From the IMG/VR virus record IMGVR_UViG_3300028559_000176, positions 1-25,565 of that record: a stretch of DNA of 25,565 bases; one strand, given 5' to 3'. The translations under genes were made by a program, and so were the position numbers. The DNA is from a virus. Under the pieces are notes generated by a model that was not told the origin of the DNA, did no database searches, and saw only the letters and a program-made list of their open reading frames with translations. Of the stretch, positions 1 to 8,922 are shown one piece after another (within the stretch, counting starts at the first letter, position 1; every line of letters starts with the position of its first letter).

Positions 1-3000
1 GAGATGAGAAAGATTCTAAAATTGATAAAAAAGAAAAAATAAAGGATATTTCACAAGAACCAACAACTGTTAAAGTTGGAAAAAAAAAGAAAGATGAAAA
101 AGAGGGTAGAAAAGAAGATAAAATTAATAAAATATCTACCGGAAAATCTAGTACTGAGGAAATATCTAAAGATAAAAAAGTAAAAGAATATAAAAGTCCG
201 TCATTTTTTGGGGATATGGACTCAAAAAAAATAAAAGACGGTATTTCAACAGTTTTATCAATAGCTGTTGGTATAATTGCCATAGGATTAGCTTTAAAAG
301 TTGTTGGTAAAATTGATTTTGCATCTGTTATAGCACTTGCAATATCATTACCTCTTATTGCCATTGCTTTTGCAAAAATTGCTTCAATTTTTGCGGGTAA
401 TATTAGTGAAGATGAGAATGGGAAAAAAGTTAAGATTGATAAATTTAATATTAAAGACTTACCCGGAATACTATTAACAATGGTTGGATTTTCTACGGCC
501 ATAACAGCATCATCTTATATTTTAAGTAAAGTTAAACCTATTGGATTATTCCAGGCCACTACTGCCATATTAATTGCTGGAACATTTGCAGTAATTGCAC
601 CGAATCTTGGTAGAATAATGAGCGGATTTAATGGAATTAGTATTATGTCAATGGTAAAATCTATTGCATTTTTACCTCTAGTTTTATTAGGAATCTCAAC
701 TGCAATAATGTTGTCATCATATGTTTTAAGTAAAGTTAAACCAATTGGATTATTTCAGGCCACTACTGCCATATTAATTGCTGGATCGTTTGCGGTTATA
801 TCATATGGATTAAATAAATTAATTGGTGCTTTTAAAAACATAAACATGGTTGATGCTTTACTTGCCTCGGTTCTTATGCCAATAATTTTAGTATCTATTT
901 CCATTGCGATAGTTAAATCATCCGAATATTTAAGTAAAATTAAACCAATTGGATTATTTCAAGCAATGAGTGCTATATTTATTGCGGCAACATTCACAGT
1001 TATATCTTATGGAATTGGTAAAATAATATCAGCATTTAAAGGAATTAACCCTCTAACAGCTATTGCATCTGCTGTTATAATGCCCATTTTATTTGTCGCA
1101 TTATCATTTTCAATAATGACTTCTTCGGTATTTTTATCAAAAATTAAACCAATTGGATTATTTCAAGCATTAACATCAATATTTATTGCTGCGACATTTG
1201 TTGTTCTATCATATGCAGTTGCTAAAATATTACCAGCCTTTAGAAGAGTTAGTTATGAAGATGCCTTTAAAGCATCAATTATGATGCCTTTACTTTTTAC
1301 TAGTATGTCCTTATCAATACTACTATCATCATATTCTTTATCAAAAGTTAAACCAATAGGACTTTTTCAGTTTTTAAGTTCAATTGGAGTTGTTCTATTA
1401 TTCGTTGCTTTCTCATATGCAATGAAAGTAATAGTTGATGCTACTAAAAATATTAGTATAAGAGAAGTTATTTCATCTTTTGCCAAATTAACTATAATGT
1501 CTATGACAATATATTTAACTGGATATTTAATTAATAAAATGCCTAATATAAATTTAGGTAAAGTTATAAGTATGATAGCAATTACGGGTGGATTAGTTGC
1601 AATTTCCTATCTATTTAAAAGTATTATAAAATCTACTGAAAATATTTCAATTGGAGATGTTATAAAGTCATCTATTAAATTATCATTAGTAATTGGAACG
1701 ATAGTTGCTGCAGGGTATTTAATTAATAAAATGCCTAATGTGAGTTTAGATAAAATTAGTCAATTTACTATTCTATCAATAGGTCTAGCGTTCGTTTCTG
1801 TTTTATTAATAGGAATTATAAAGGTATTAGACAGAATTGGATTATCTAGTATAGTAAAAGGAGGAATAGCTATTGTGGCACTAGCTGGTGTTATAATGAT
1901 ATCTTCTATATTATTATCAAAAGGTAGATATGATAAATATCCAAGTTTTAAATGGTCACTTTCAACTACATTATCATTAGGTATATTTGGATTGGCGGCC
2001 TTTTTACTAGGAACCCAAGCAATGAATCCTATGTTTTATGCTGGAATGGGTATAATTATTGCTCTATCAGCTGTTATAGTAGCAACATCATTCATTCTAG
2101 GTAAAGGTAAATATAATAAATATCCAACTCCTAGTTGGTCACTTGGTGTTGGTATGAGCTTAGCGGCTTTTGGATTAGGAGCGGTATTATTAGGAACACA
2201 AGTATTTAATCCATTTTTCTATGCAGGACTTGGTATGATACTAGTTGTTGCCACATCTGTTGTATCGACTTCATATATTTTAAATGCTGGTAAATATGAT
2301 AAATATCCAAGTCTAACTTGGGTAGGTAATACAGTATTAGTTTTAGGATCATTTGGATTAGTTGCTGTTGGATTAGGTATAATATCACCTCTGTTATTAG
2401 TTGGATTACCAGCAATGATAGGGATTGCAGGAACTATCTATTTAATAGACAAAATGTTAAGTAGTGGTAACTATAAAAAATACCCAACTAAAGACTGGAC
2501 AAATCCAACTATATCTTTAATTGGTAAATTTTCTGAAATTTCAATTTTATACGCATTAGGATTACCATTATTAATATTAGGTTCATTGGGAATATTAGCA
2601 ATAACTGGAACTATATACTTAGTAGATAAAATATTAAAAAATGGAGACTTTAAAAAATTTCCATCAAATAAATGGATATCTGGTGTGACAAATACTATAC
2701 AATCTGTCTCTAAATTATTACAAGATATTAGAAAAAATTTAGGTTTTGGTGATTTAATTTTAGGTGCTATAAAACTGTTAGGAACTGTTAGTATAATAAA
2801 GAAAATAGATGAGACTTTTAACAGAGGACAATTCAATAAATTTCCATCAAAAAAATGGAACGATGGTGTAAAATATACTATTCAAACCTTTATGCAATTA
2901 ATTAAAGATAAAGGATTTTTAAGTGTAATTAAAGAAAAAATAGGAAGTGCACTTGGTGGAGGATTAGATGATATAGCTAAAATAATAGTTAAGGTTGACA

Positions 3001-5459
3001 ATATCTTATCAAAAGGACAATTTAATAAGTTCCCATCAAGTGATTGGTCAAAAAATATAATATCATCATTAAGACTATTTAAATCATTGATGGGTGAATC
3101 TACTGTATCTGATAGTATTGGAAAAGGAATTAAAAATATATTTAGTGATGAAAAATCGACTAATAGTATATCTGGAATAGCTCAACAAATTACATCAGTA
3201 TCGGTAATTTTATCTAAAGGTATTTATACTAAATACCCAAGTAGTATGTGGGGTAGTTCTATACAGTCAATATTTATTAAATTTATATCTCTAATATCAA
3301 TGGCTTCAAAATCATCAGGATCAACTGCTTTAGTAATGGTTTCAAAATATATAGTTGCTATTGATAAAATATTAAGTAGTGGTGTTTATACTAAGTATCC
3401 TAGTGATAAATGGATTAATTCAGTATTCGGTGTTTTAGGAAAATTTTCTAAAATTTTAGAATCTACTAAATCGATTAATGGTTCTAATATTATTAATCTT
3501 TCTAAAACAATTCTAACAATAGATCAAACATTAAGTAAAGGTAAATATATTAAATATCCTAGTGATAAATGGATAAAAGGAGTATCAATAACTTTAGGTG
3601 AATTTAGAAAAATATTAAATGATTACGGTAAAGAATTTTTATCATTAAGTATAGGTAATAAAATGATCTCTAATATATCAGAATCGATAGTTAAGTTAGA
3701 TGATGTTTTCAGCAAAGGTAAATATACTAAATATCCTAGTGATAAATGGACTAAAGGTACTATTTCATCACTTAATGAATTTAAAAAATTAATAACGGGA
3801 ACATCATCTTCTATCTTATCATTAATAATTGGTAATAAATCTATAAATTCGATTATTACCAGTATATTATTAATTGATAAGAAATTGGCTAGTGGTGAAT
3901 TTAAAAAGTATCCAGACAAAAAATGGTTAAATGGATCATTTACCGCTATTAAAGATTATTCAAAATTAATTTCCAATTTAAAATTAGATATTTTATCAAA
4001 TTTTAAAGTAAATTCAATAATAAATTCAATATTATCAATTGATAAGAAATTATCTGTCGGAGGATTTAAAAGATATCCGGATAAAAAATGGTTAAATGGA
4101 TCGTTTACTGCTATTAAGGATTATTCAAAATTAATAAATTTTATATCCAGTAATAAAATATCAGATATTATTTTATCTAATTTAAAAATAAATGAAATAG
4201 TAAATTCAATATTATCAATTGATAAGAAATTATCACTTGGTGAATTTAAAAAATATCCAAACCAATCTTGGATTAATAAAATATCCAGTTCAATTTTACA
4301 ATTTGGCAAATTATCAATTAATATTGATAAAAATTTTGGATCAATTTCTTTAATGTTCGGATTATCTAAAATTAAGAAAATTGTTGATACTATAAAAGAG
4401 ATATCTCTTTCAATATCTAATGGAAATTATACTAAGTTCCCAAGTTCTCAATGGTCACTTGGTGTTCCTGCTGCTATTAAAGGATTTATGAGCTTTAATT
4501 TTGGACTATTATCTGGAATATCATTATTTAAATCTGATAAAGATGATAAAAACGAATTATGTAAAATAGTTGATTTAATGTTATTTGTTGATAAAAAATT
4601 TCAATCTGGAAATTGGCAAAAATTCCCATCTGTTCAATGGGTAAATGGTACAATATTATCTTTACAAAAATTTAGAAGTATAATATCATTATTATCATTT
4701 AGTTCTTTAGGTGATAAAGTATTATCATCATTTGGTATTAAAAATCCATTAATCACAGCAGTTTCAAACATTGAAATGTTGGCTATATCTTTTGATAAGT
4801 TAGCTAGATCAGTAAAATCATTTACTGATTCTATTAAAAATATAGATGGTGATAAATTATCTGCTATAAGAAGCTTATCTACTAACGTTATAATGATGTC
4901 ACTTATGGATCCTGCTCAATTTGATGCAATGATGGATAAATTAGAACAAAGATCTGGTATATTTGCTGATTTAGTTAAAGATTTTGAATCGAAAAAATCC
5001 GAAGTAAATAAAAATAATGGAAATATCGGAGTTTCTTATAAAACATCATCTAAAACAAATACACCTGGAGTTAAAACAGAATCTCAAATTTTATCTGAAA
5101 AATTAGATATTATGAACTCGTTTCTAGCCGATATAACATCGGTAGTTGGATCAAGAGGAACACTTAAAAATTATCTTAATAGAATTAAAGATGATGTTTC
5201 TATTGGTGGTCAAAATACACTTAGTCAAAGATCTGATAAAAGAGTAAAAAATATAATTAAAAAAATTGGTATATCTGATAATGGAATAAATATTTATTTA
5301 TTTACATATCATTTTGATCCATCAACGATATATCAAGGTATTATAGCTCAAGAACTAATTGGTTCTAACTATGAAAAAGCTTTACATGTTGATAAATCTG
5401 GACTTTATTCAGTTGATTATTCTATGATAGATGTTGATTTCAAAAAAACAAATTTATAA
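1..5459 (+). CDS. Giant repeat-rich membrane-segment protein, tape-measure-like, with C-terminal S74 chaperone-like domain (5' partial)
   Basis: Probably a virion or tail protein. The reading frame is open without a stop from position 3, so the ATG at 216 is only the first internal Met; the gene enters from the left edge with a Lys/Glu-rich charged segment. About 1,818 residues are visible. Part one (522-1400) has five copies of a hydrophobic unit with core SK(V/I)KPIGLFQ, exactly 204 nt apart. Part two (1915-4640) has 16 copies of G-(Y/F/W)-x-K-(Y/F)-P-x-x-x-W, about 60 residues apart. Many segments before about 2640 are hydrophobic enough to span membranes. The last about 80 residues (from SDKR at 5232, with GIIAQEL and VDYSMI) resemble the peptidase S74 intramolecular chaperone. 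Regularly spaced aromatic residues, membrane segments and great length suit a tape measure protein; a large fibre or inner-virion protein is the alternative. Function is inferred; the repeats and S74 signature are seen. Confidence 0.8.
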   Translation, partial: DEKDSKIDKKEKIKDISQEPTTVKVGKKKKDEKEGRKEDKINKISTGKSSTEEISKDKKVKEYKSPSFFGDMDSKKIKDGISTVLSIAVGIIAIGLALKVVGKIDFASVIALAISLPLIAIAFAKIASIFAGNISEDENGKKVKIDKFNIKDLPGILLTMVGFSTAITASSYILSKVKPIGLFQATTAILIAGTFAVIAPNLGRIMSGFNGISIMSMVKSIAFLPLVLLGISTAIMLSSYVLSKVKPIGLFQATTAILIAGSFAVISYGLNKLIGAFKNINMVDALLASVLMPIILVSISIAIVKSSEYLSKIKPIGLFQAMSAIFIAATFTVISYGIGKIISAFKGINPLTAIASAVIMPILFVALSFSIMTSSVFLSKIKPIGLFQALTSIFIAATFVVLSYAVAKILPAFRRVSYEDAFKASIMMPLLFTSMSLSILLSSYSLSKVKPIGLFQFLSSIGVVLLFVAFSYAMKVIVDATKNISIREVISSFAKLTIMSMTIYLTGYLINKMPNINLGKVISMIAITGGLVAISYLFKSIIKSTENISIGDVIKSSIKLSLVIGTIVAAGYLINKMPNVSLDKISQFTILSIGLAFVSVLLIGIIKVLDRIGLSSIVKGGIAIVALAGVIMISSILLSKGRYDKYPSFKWSLSTTLSLGIFGLAAFLLGTQAMNPMFYAGMGIIIALSAVIVATSFILGKGKYNKYPTPSWSLGVGMSLAAFGLGAVLLGTQVFNPFFYAGLGMILVVATSVVSTSYILNAGKYDKYPSLTWVGNTVLVLGSFGLVAVGLGIISPLLLVGLPAMIGIAGTIYLIDKMLSSGNYKKYPTKDWTNPTISLIGKFSEISILYALGLPLLILGSLGILAITGTIYLVDKILKNGDFKKFPSNKWISGVTNTIQSVSKLLQDIRKNLGFGDLILGAIKLLGTVSIIKKIDETFNRGQFNKFPSKKWNDGVKYTIQTFMQLIKDKGFLSVIKEKIGSALGGGLDDIAKIIVKVDNILSKGQFNKFPSSDWSKNIISSLRLFKSLMGESTVSDSIGKGIKNIFSDEKSTNSISGIAQQITSVSVILSKGIYTKYPSSMWGSSIQSIFIKFISLISMASKSSGSTALVMVSKYIVAIDKILSSGVYTKYPSDKWINSVFGVLGKFSKILESTKSINGSNIINLSKTILTIDQTLSKGKYIKYPSDKWIKGVSITLGEFRKILNDYGKEFLSLSIGNKMISNISESIVKLDDVFSKGKYTKYPSDKWTKGTISSLNEFKKLITGTSSSILSLIIGNKSINSIITSILLIDKKLASGEFKKYPDKKWLNGSFTAIKDYSKLISNLKLDILSNFKVNSIINSILSIDKKLSVGGFKRYPDKKWLNGSFTAIKDYSKLINFISSNKISDIILSNLKINEIVNSILSIDKKLSLGEFKKYPNQSWINKISSSILQFGKLSINIDKNFGSISLMFGLSKIKKIVDTIKEISLSISNGNYTKFPSSQWSLGVPAAIKGFMSFNFGLLSGISLFKSDKDDKNELCKIVDLMLFVDKKFQSGNWQKFPSVQWVNGTILSLQKFRSIISLLSFSSLGDKVLSSFGIKNPLITAVSNIEMLAISFDKLARSVKSFTDSIKNIDGDKLSAIRSLSTNVIMMSLMDPAQFDAMMDKLEQRSGIFADLVKDFESKKSEVNKNNGNIGVSYKTSSKTNTPGVKTESQILSEKLDIMNSFLADITSVVGSRGTLKNYLNRIKDDVSIGGQNTLSQRSDKRVKNIIKKIGISDNGINIYLFTYHFDPSTIYQGIIAQELIGSNYEKALHVDKSGLYSVDYSMIDVDFKKTNL
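522..1400 (+). repeat. Five coding repeats of 204 nt (68 residues), core SK(V/I)KPIGLFQ
   Basis: The codon before KPIGLF begins at 531, 735, 939, 1143 and 1347, so the period is exactly 204 nt with no insertions or deletions. Copies 1 and 2 are nearly identical over the core and the following ATTAILIAG stretch, which suggests recent tandem duplication inside the giant protein gene. Two weaker copies with core YLINKMPN follow at about 1525 and 1720. Confidence 0.9.
1915..4640 (+). repeat. Sixteen coding repeats of about 60 residues, core G-aromatic-x-K-(Y/F)-P-x-x-x-W
   Basis: Cores such as GRYDKYPSFKW (1921), GKYIKYPSDKW (about 3540) and GNWQKFPSVQW (about 4611) recur 16 times, mostly 157-204 nt apart. 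Early units keep long hydrophobic stretches between cores; later units are more polar and helical, rich in Ser, Lys and Ile. The fixed spacing of a Trp and aromatic pair is the kind of pattern seen in tape measure proteins. Confidence 0.88.
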
Positions 5460-5476
5460 TTTTTAATATAAATGAT

Positions 5477-5908
5477 ATGGAATTTTTAAAAAAAATTAGA
5501 CTATTTTCGGATTATAAAAATATTTTAAAAAAGAATAGAGTATCACTTGAATCACAATTCAATATAAGAATAGATAGAGCTTCTCGTATTTATACAGTAT
5601 TAAATGTACCAGATAATTTATACGGTGAACCATATAATATTCGTAAAAGTGATATTGATACGATTTCTGAAACTTATATAAAGGAATATATTCAAAAATT
5701 ATCAGAATATTTAAATTCAATAGGATTAAATGAATTATATGATTTTTATGAACCTATTAAAAAAGTTGATAAATATTCATATTTAATAATATTAGGATTT
5801 AAGCCATTAGATTCTGTTAGATATAATAACTTAATCTGGTTAAAATTGGTTCCAATTATTTCTATAATATCACTATTATCATTATTATTTTATATTATTT
5901 TTATTTAA
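5477..5908 (+). CDS. Small protein with C-terminal membrane anchor, unknown function
   Basis: 143 residues, not recognised. The first about 120 residues look like a soluble mixed alpha/beta domain rich in Tyr, Lys and Asn. The last about 22 residues (LVPIISIISLLSLLFYIIFI) form one hydrophobic helix at the very C terminus, so the protein would be tail-anchored or membrane-associated. It starts 17 nt after the giant repeat protein and runs in the same direction, so the two are probably co-transcribed and it may help assemble the same structure. The ATG at 5477 is preceded by the AT-rich box TTTTTAATATAAATGAT. Function unknown. Confidence 0.75.
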   Translation: MEFLKKIRLFSDYKNILKKNRVSLESQFNIRIDRASRIYTVLNVPDNLYGEPYNIRKSDIDTISETYIKEYIQKLSEYLNSIGLNELYDFYEPIKKVDKYSYLIILGFKPLDSVRYNNLIWLKLVPIISIISLLSLLFYIIFI

Positions 5909-5928
5909 ACAAAAAGGAAAAATCTTTT

Positions 5929-5949
5929 TATAAATAAAAACTATAAATA
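5929..5949 (+). promoter_or_regulatory. Two TATAAATA boxes (T4-type late promoter core)
   Basis: TATAAATA occurs at 5929-5936 and again at 5942-5949, upstream of the ATG at 5952. This octamer is the T4 late-promoter consensus. The first copy is at a sensible distance for a -10 element with a short leader; the second ends 2 nt before the ATG and may be coincidental in such AT-rich DNA. Confidence 0.4.
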
Positions 5950-5951
5950 GT

Positions 5952-6380
5952 ATGAGTAAATTTTATGAACTGTCACAAGATTCAGTTGACACTTTTTTCA
6001 AAGTTTTTAATAAAAAAACTTTCCCATTGTCTATTAAATTCCAATTTGTTGGATGTGAGAAACAAAAAAATCTAATAAAAATTTCTAAATTACCTGATCA
6101 ATATTCATTTCTTTTAGATAAGGAATTATTAATTCAGATTAATGATGATTTAATGTCTGTATTCGATGAAGAATCAATAACAATATTAATTGAACAAGAG
6201 ATTGATAAAGTAGTTATTGATAGTCAATCAGGTAAAATTAAAATGATTAAACCAGATTTATCAACTTTCTCAGCACTTATAAATAAATATGGAGTTGATA
6301 AAGTAGCTAGAGCTAATCAAGTCGAAGACTTGTATCAACAACAAACTAGCGATAGTGATAAAAACGAATTTATCGCATAA
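5952..6380 (+). CDS. Conserved-looking phage protein, possible degenerate zincin-like fold
   Basis: 142 residues, not firmly recognised. The middle (about residues 68-95) reads LLIQINDDLMSVFDEESITILIEQEID. The order of a strand, an 'F(D)E' turn and a helix with E-Q-E-I-D resembles the active-site helix of phage metallopeptidase-like proteins, but the HExxH histidines are absent, so it would be catalytically dead if related. A following segment (SGKIKMIKPDLSTFSALINKYG) is compact and charged; the tail is Gln/Asp-rich. Two TATAAATA boxes lie just upstream, so it may have its own late promoter. It lies between the giant structural protein and another unknown gene on the same strand and may be a structural or assembly factor. 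Confidence 0.7.
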   Translation: MSKFYELSQDSVDTFFKVFNKKTFPLSIKFQFVGCEKQKNLIKISKLPDQYSFLLDKELLIQINDDLMSVFDEESITILIEQEIDKVVIDSQSGKIKMIKPDLSTFSALINKYGVDKVARANQVEDLYQQQTSDSDKNEFIA

Positions 6381-6397
6381 AATAAAAAATAATTATT

Positions 6398-7051
6398 ATG
6401 ACACAGAAATTAGAAGTTAATACGGTAAAACCTGAGGTATCATTCTCTCACTCTGATGAGAACTATAGAATTATAGAACTTGAAGATGAAATAAAATTAG
6501 ATAATAGCATTAATAGTCTAAGAAATTATATGTCTACTACAAATGGTTTTGGAAAAACAGATGAACAAAGAGATGCAGATTATGCACATGCACAATCTAT
6601 TTGGAAAAATTTTCAAACAGATTTAAGAGAAACTAAATTAAATTTCTATCTTGATAGAAATCAATATAAATTACTAACTGATATTTTATTAAAAAAATTA
6701 GAATATGATGTAAATACTGTTTTTATAGCTATTGAACTTACTGATTTATTAGGAAGTATGAATGGTACAAAATTTAATGATAAGGAAATTAAATTTTTCA
6801 AATCAAATCCTACTGAAATAACATATATTTATCATTTAATACAAAATTTTAAAGTTAAAGGGTTAACTAACGAAGCATACACTTTTTCAAAAATATTAAG
6901 AAGAATTGGAGATATCTCTAAAATAATTAGTTATTATGATGCTAATGCTAAAAATCTAACTAATGAAATTGCAAATTGGGCTTTATCACTTGATGCTATC
7001 GAACCTTTAATCTCTGAATTACCTAAAATTGAAAATACGGAAGAAGTATAA
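6398..7051 (+). CDS. Unknown protein, last gene of the structural block
   Basis: 217 residues, no recognised domain. It starts with a polar, acidic tail of about 35 residues (VNTVKPEVSFSHSDENYRIIELEDE) followed by a largely alpha-helical body rich in Leu, Lys and Asn, with no membrane segment or signal peptide. It lies 17 nt after the preceding gene and is followed directly by a strong hairpin terminator, so it closes the plus-strand transcription unit. The position downstream of the giant repeat protein suggests a structural or chaperone role, but the sequence itself does not show one. Confidence 0.75.
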   Translation: MTQKLEVNTVKPEVSFSHSDENYRIIELEDEIKLDNSINSLRNYMSTTNGFGKTDEQRDADYAHAQSIWKNFQTDLRETKLNFYLDRNQYKLLTDILLKKLEYDVNTVFIAIELTDLLGSMNGTKFNDKEIKFFKSNPTEITYIYHLIQNFKVKGLTNEAYTFSKILRRIGDISKIISYYDANAKNLTNEIANWALSLDAIEPLISELPKIENTEEV

Positions 7052-7054
7052 TTT

Positions 7055-7079
7055 AAAACCCACTTAGAGTGGGTTTTTT
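7055..7079. terminator. Bidirectional intrinsic terminator
   Basis: Stem AAAACCCACT (7055-7064), loop TAG, stem AGTGGGTTTT (7068-7077), flanked by A and T runs on both sides. It sits between convergent genes ending at 7051 (+) and 7078 (-), so it can serve both. Confidence 0.85.
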
Positions 7080-7785
7080 ATTTATCCAAATATTGATATA
7101 CATATTTTCTAAATCTATTTTGAACCTCAGGTTCCATCTTACTATAAACATCTTGAATCCAGGAAGATTTACTACCAGTTTTTAATAAATATAATATTCT
7201 ATCATCACTAAATCCTCTTTTACGACATTGAGTAATAAAAGAATCAGCATAAGCCATAATTTCATCTGTAGAACTAAAATATTTTTTCATCTTCATTGGC
7301 GAATTTTCTAAATTACGAATTTGAATATTAGGTCTTTTTTCAGATTGTTGTTTGTGTATAGATTCGTGTCTTAATATTTCTTCTAATAAGTCTAATAAAC
7401 CATTTTTAATAGGACCCAAATCAGAATTTAATGTTTCTATAAATTTATCTTCAACAACACAAACATACATTTTATTAGTATGAATATTATGAGCTGCAAA
7501 TCTTAATCCTGGCATAATATGTGGCATATTTACTGGTACTAATTCAATTTCTTTATCTGTTTGTAATTTAGATTTGAAGTAGTCAATATCTATAAATTCA
7601 ACATCTAAATCACTAAACATATCTTTTAACTCATCCATTGTAATACTACTCATACTTTTGATATTACTGATTATTTCACTAAAGTCGTATGGTTCTATTA
7701 CTGACTCATTAAATGATTTAAAGTTTAAAATATGGTTAAAATTAGATAATTCTTTTACAGATATATTTTTATTTTTTGCTGGCAT
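7078..7785 (-). CDS. Zincin metallopeptidase (HExxH) with capsid-targeting-like leader
   Basis: 235 residues. The motif RHESIHKQQ puts HESIH at residues 140-144, the zinc and catalytic site of the zincin fold. TDEIMAYA about 32 residues later supplies Glu176 as a plausible third ligand (gluzincin-like arrangement). No signal peptide is visible. Residues 18-30 (HILNFKSFNESVI) match the leader shared by six other proteins here; the residues before it may be an extension, since no Met lies closer. The gene is divergent from the amidoligase gene, with only 31 nt and a palindromic AT box between them. If the leader is processed like T4 internal proteins, this peptidase would travel inside the capsid and act in the new host; an assembly protease is the alternative. 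The zinc motif is seen; the role is inferred. Confidence 0.78.
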   Translation of the reverse strand: MPAKNKNISVKELSNFNHILNFKSFNESVIEPYDFSEIISNIKSMSSITMDELKDMFSDLDVEFIDIDYFKSKLQTDKEIELVPVNMPHIMPGLRFAAHNIHTNKMYVCVVEDKFIETLNSDLGPIKNGLLDLLEEILRHESIHKQQSEKRPNIQIRNLENSPMKMKKYFSSTDEIMAYADSFITQCRKRGFSDDRILYLLKTGSKSSWIQDVYSKMEPEVQNRFRKYVYQYLDK

Positions 7786-7799
7786 TTTAGGAATTATTT

Positions 7800-7815
7800 T
7801 TTAATATATATTAAA
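7800..7815. promoter_or_regulatory. Perfect 16-bp palindromic AT box, probable divergent promoter
   Basis: TTTAATATATATTAAA is a perfect palindrome centred between divergent start codons at 7785 (-) and 7817 (+). It matches the recurrent TTTAATATATA box found before many genes here, so it could fire in both directions; for the plus gene it ends 1 nt before the ATG, implying a very short leader or another element. Confidence 0.5.
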
Positions 7816-7816
7816 T

Positions 7817-8920
7817 ATGAAGTATATTTTTAATTTCATTTCATTTAATGAAGAGGTAAATCCTAAAGACATTTTTTTTATTCAATCTAATTTTGATGAA
7901 TATTTTACAATATCATTTGAATTTGAATTAGAAACAGATGACTCCGATAATTATCAATATGATTTTGAAGAAATTGATGATGATTTATTAGATGATGTTT
8001 TTAAAGATGTCAAGAAAGAATTAAAATTATCAAAAAGAAAAGATACTATCTTTTTAAAAAATTTATTAAATTCTATTTTAGATCTAGTTGATACAGATGA
8101 ATTAGATTATAAATTATTCAATTATACATTTGATTCATTGATTACATCTGATGAGAATCAAAATAAAATAGTAGAACATACTAAATTAATATTACTAAGT
8201 CAAATAATATCTAATGATTTTGAATATTTAACTAGTATGTCTAAAGTTCATTTAAAATCATTTTTAGATAAATGGGGTGATGATATTGATTTTATAAGTG
8301 ATGCCAGCTTAGATAGAGGTATAGAAATAAAACCAAAAACTTACATAATAGGTATTTCAAAAGGAATAGAAATGATAGAAGATTTTTATTCTACTATTTC
8401 TAATCAATCGTATTGGAAGTTTGCTCCCACTACAGGTTTACATATAAATATAGGAACAACAAATAATAACATAGAGTGGAATCCATTAAAAGGCTTACTT
8501 ATTATGGATGATTTTAGTTTTGATAAAAGTAGAGTTCCTTTAGTTTTTAAAGATATGACATGGAGACAAAATAACAAATTTTGTGGATCACTTTTAGAAT
8601 CTATTTATAAAATGAGCTCTAAAGAAAAATTAATATTAAAAAGTAAATTTAATATTAATGATATTAAAAAGACAGAAAATGATATTAATTCATTTCTAAC
8701 AAATAAAGTTAAAATTGATGGATTAAAAAACTTTGGTTTTAATATAATTAGAATTGAACAAAATTATGTTGAATTTAGATATGTAGGTGGTGATATTTTA
8801 AAAGAAACCTTAATTGATAAATTAAAATATTTTAGCTTTCTAGTATTTTGTATGACCAATAAAGAATATAAACGTAAAGAATATTTAAAAAAACTATATA
8901 AATTTATAAATTCTCTGTAA
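7817..8920 (+). CDS. Amidoligase-family enzyme with capsid-targeting-like leader
   Basis: 367 residues. The signature of the putative amidoligase family (COOH-NH2 ligase, distant relatives of glutamine synthetase and ATP-grasp enzymes) is present in order: SFEFELE near residue 33; then D-A-S-L-D-R-G-I-E-I in mid-protein; TTGLHINIG after that; and VEFRYVGGD near the C terminus. Such enzymes are predicted to form amide bonds between a carboxylate and an amine, for example modifying proteins or peptidoglycan peptides. An acidic, Asp/Glu-rich stretch (about 40-65) is inserted early. The first residues MKYIFNFISFNEEV fit the shared leader. It is divergent from a metallopeptidase and ends 2 nt from the convergent isochorismatase-fold gene. 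Substrate unknown. Confidence 0.7.
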   Translation: MKYIFNFISFNEEVNPKDIFFIQSNFDEYFTISFEFELETDDSDNYQYDFEEIDDDLLDDVFKDVKKELKLSKRKDTIFLKNLLNSILDLVDTDELDYKLFNYTFDSLITSDENQNKIVEHTKLILLSQIISNDFEYLTSMSKVHLKSFLDKWGDDIDFISDASLDRGIEIKPKTYIIGISKGIEMIEDFYSTISNQSYWKFAPTTGLHINIGTTNNNIEWNPLKGLLIMDDFSFDKSRVPLVFKDMTWRQNNKFCGSLLESIYKMSSKEKLILKSKFNINDIKKTENDINSFLTNKVKIDGLKNFGFNIIRIEQNYVEFRYVGGDILKETLIDKLKYFSFLVFCMTNKEYKRKEYLKKLYKFINSL

Positions 8921-8922
8921 AT

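Noticed and set aside
216-218. ATG at 216 as the real start of the giant protein
   Set aside because: The same frame is open with no stop back to position 3 and encodes a coherent charged segment, so the gene continues beyond the left edge.
2206-4309. Several minus-strand frames inside the giant repeat gene
   Set aside because: They mirror the repeats of the plus-strand protein, lack plausible composition and have no upstream signals.
5911-5929. AAAAAG...CTTTTT hairpin as a terminator
   Set aside because: Only six weak pairs, almost all A-T; it may be chance in AT-rich DNA.
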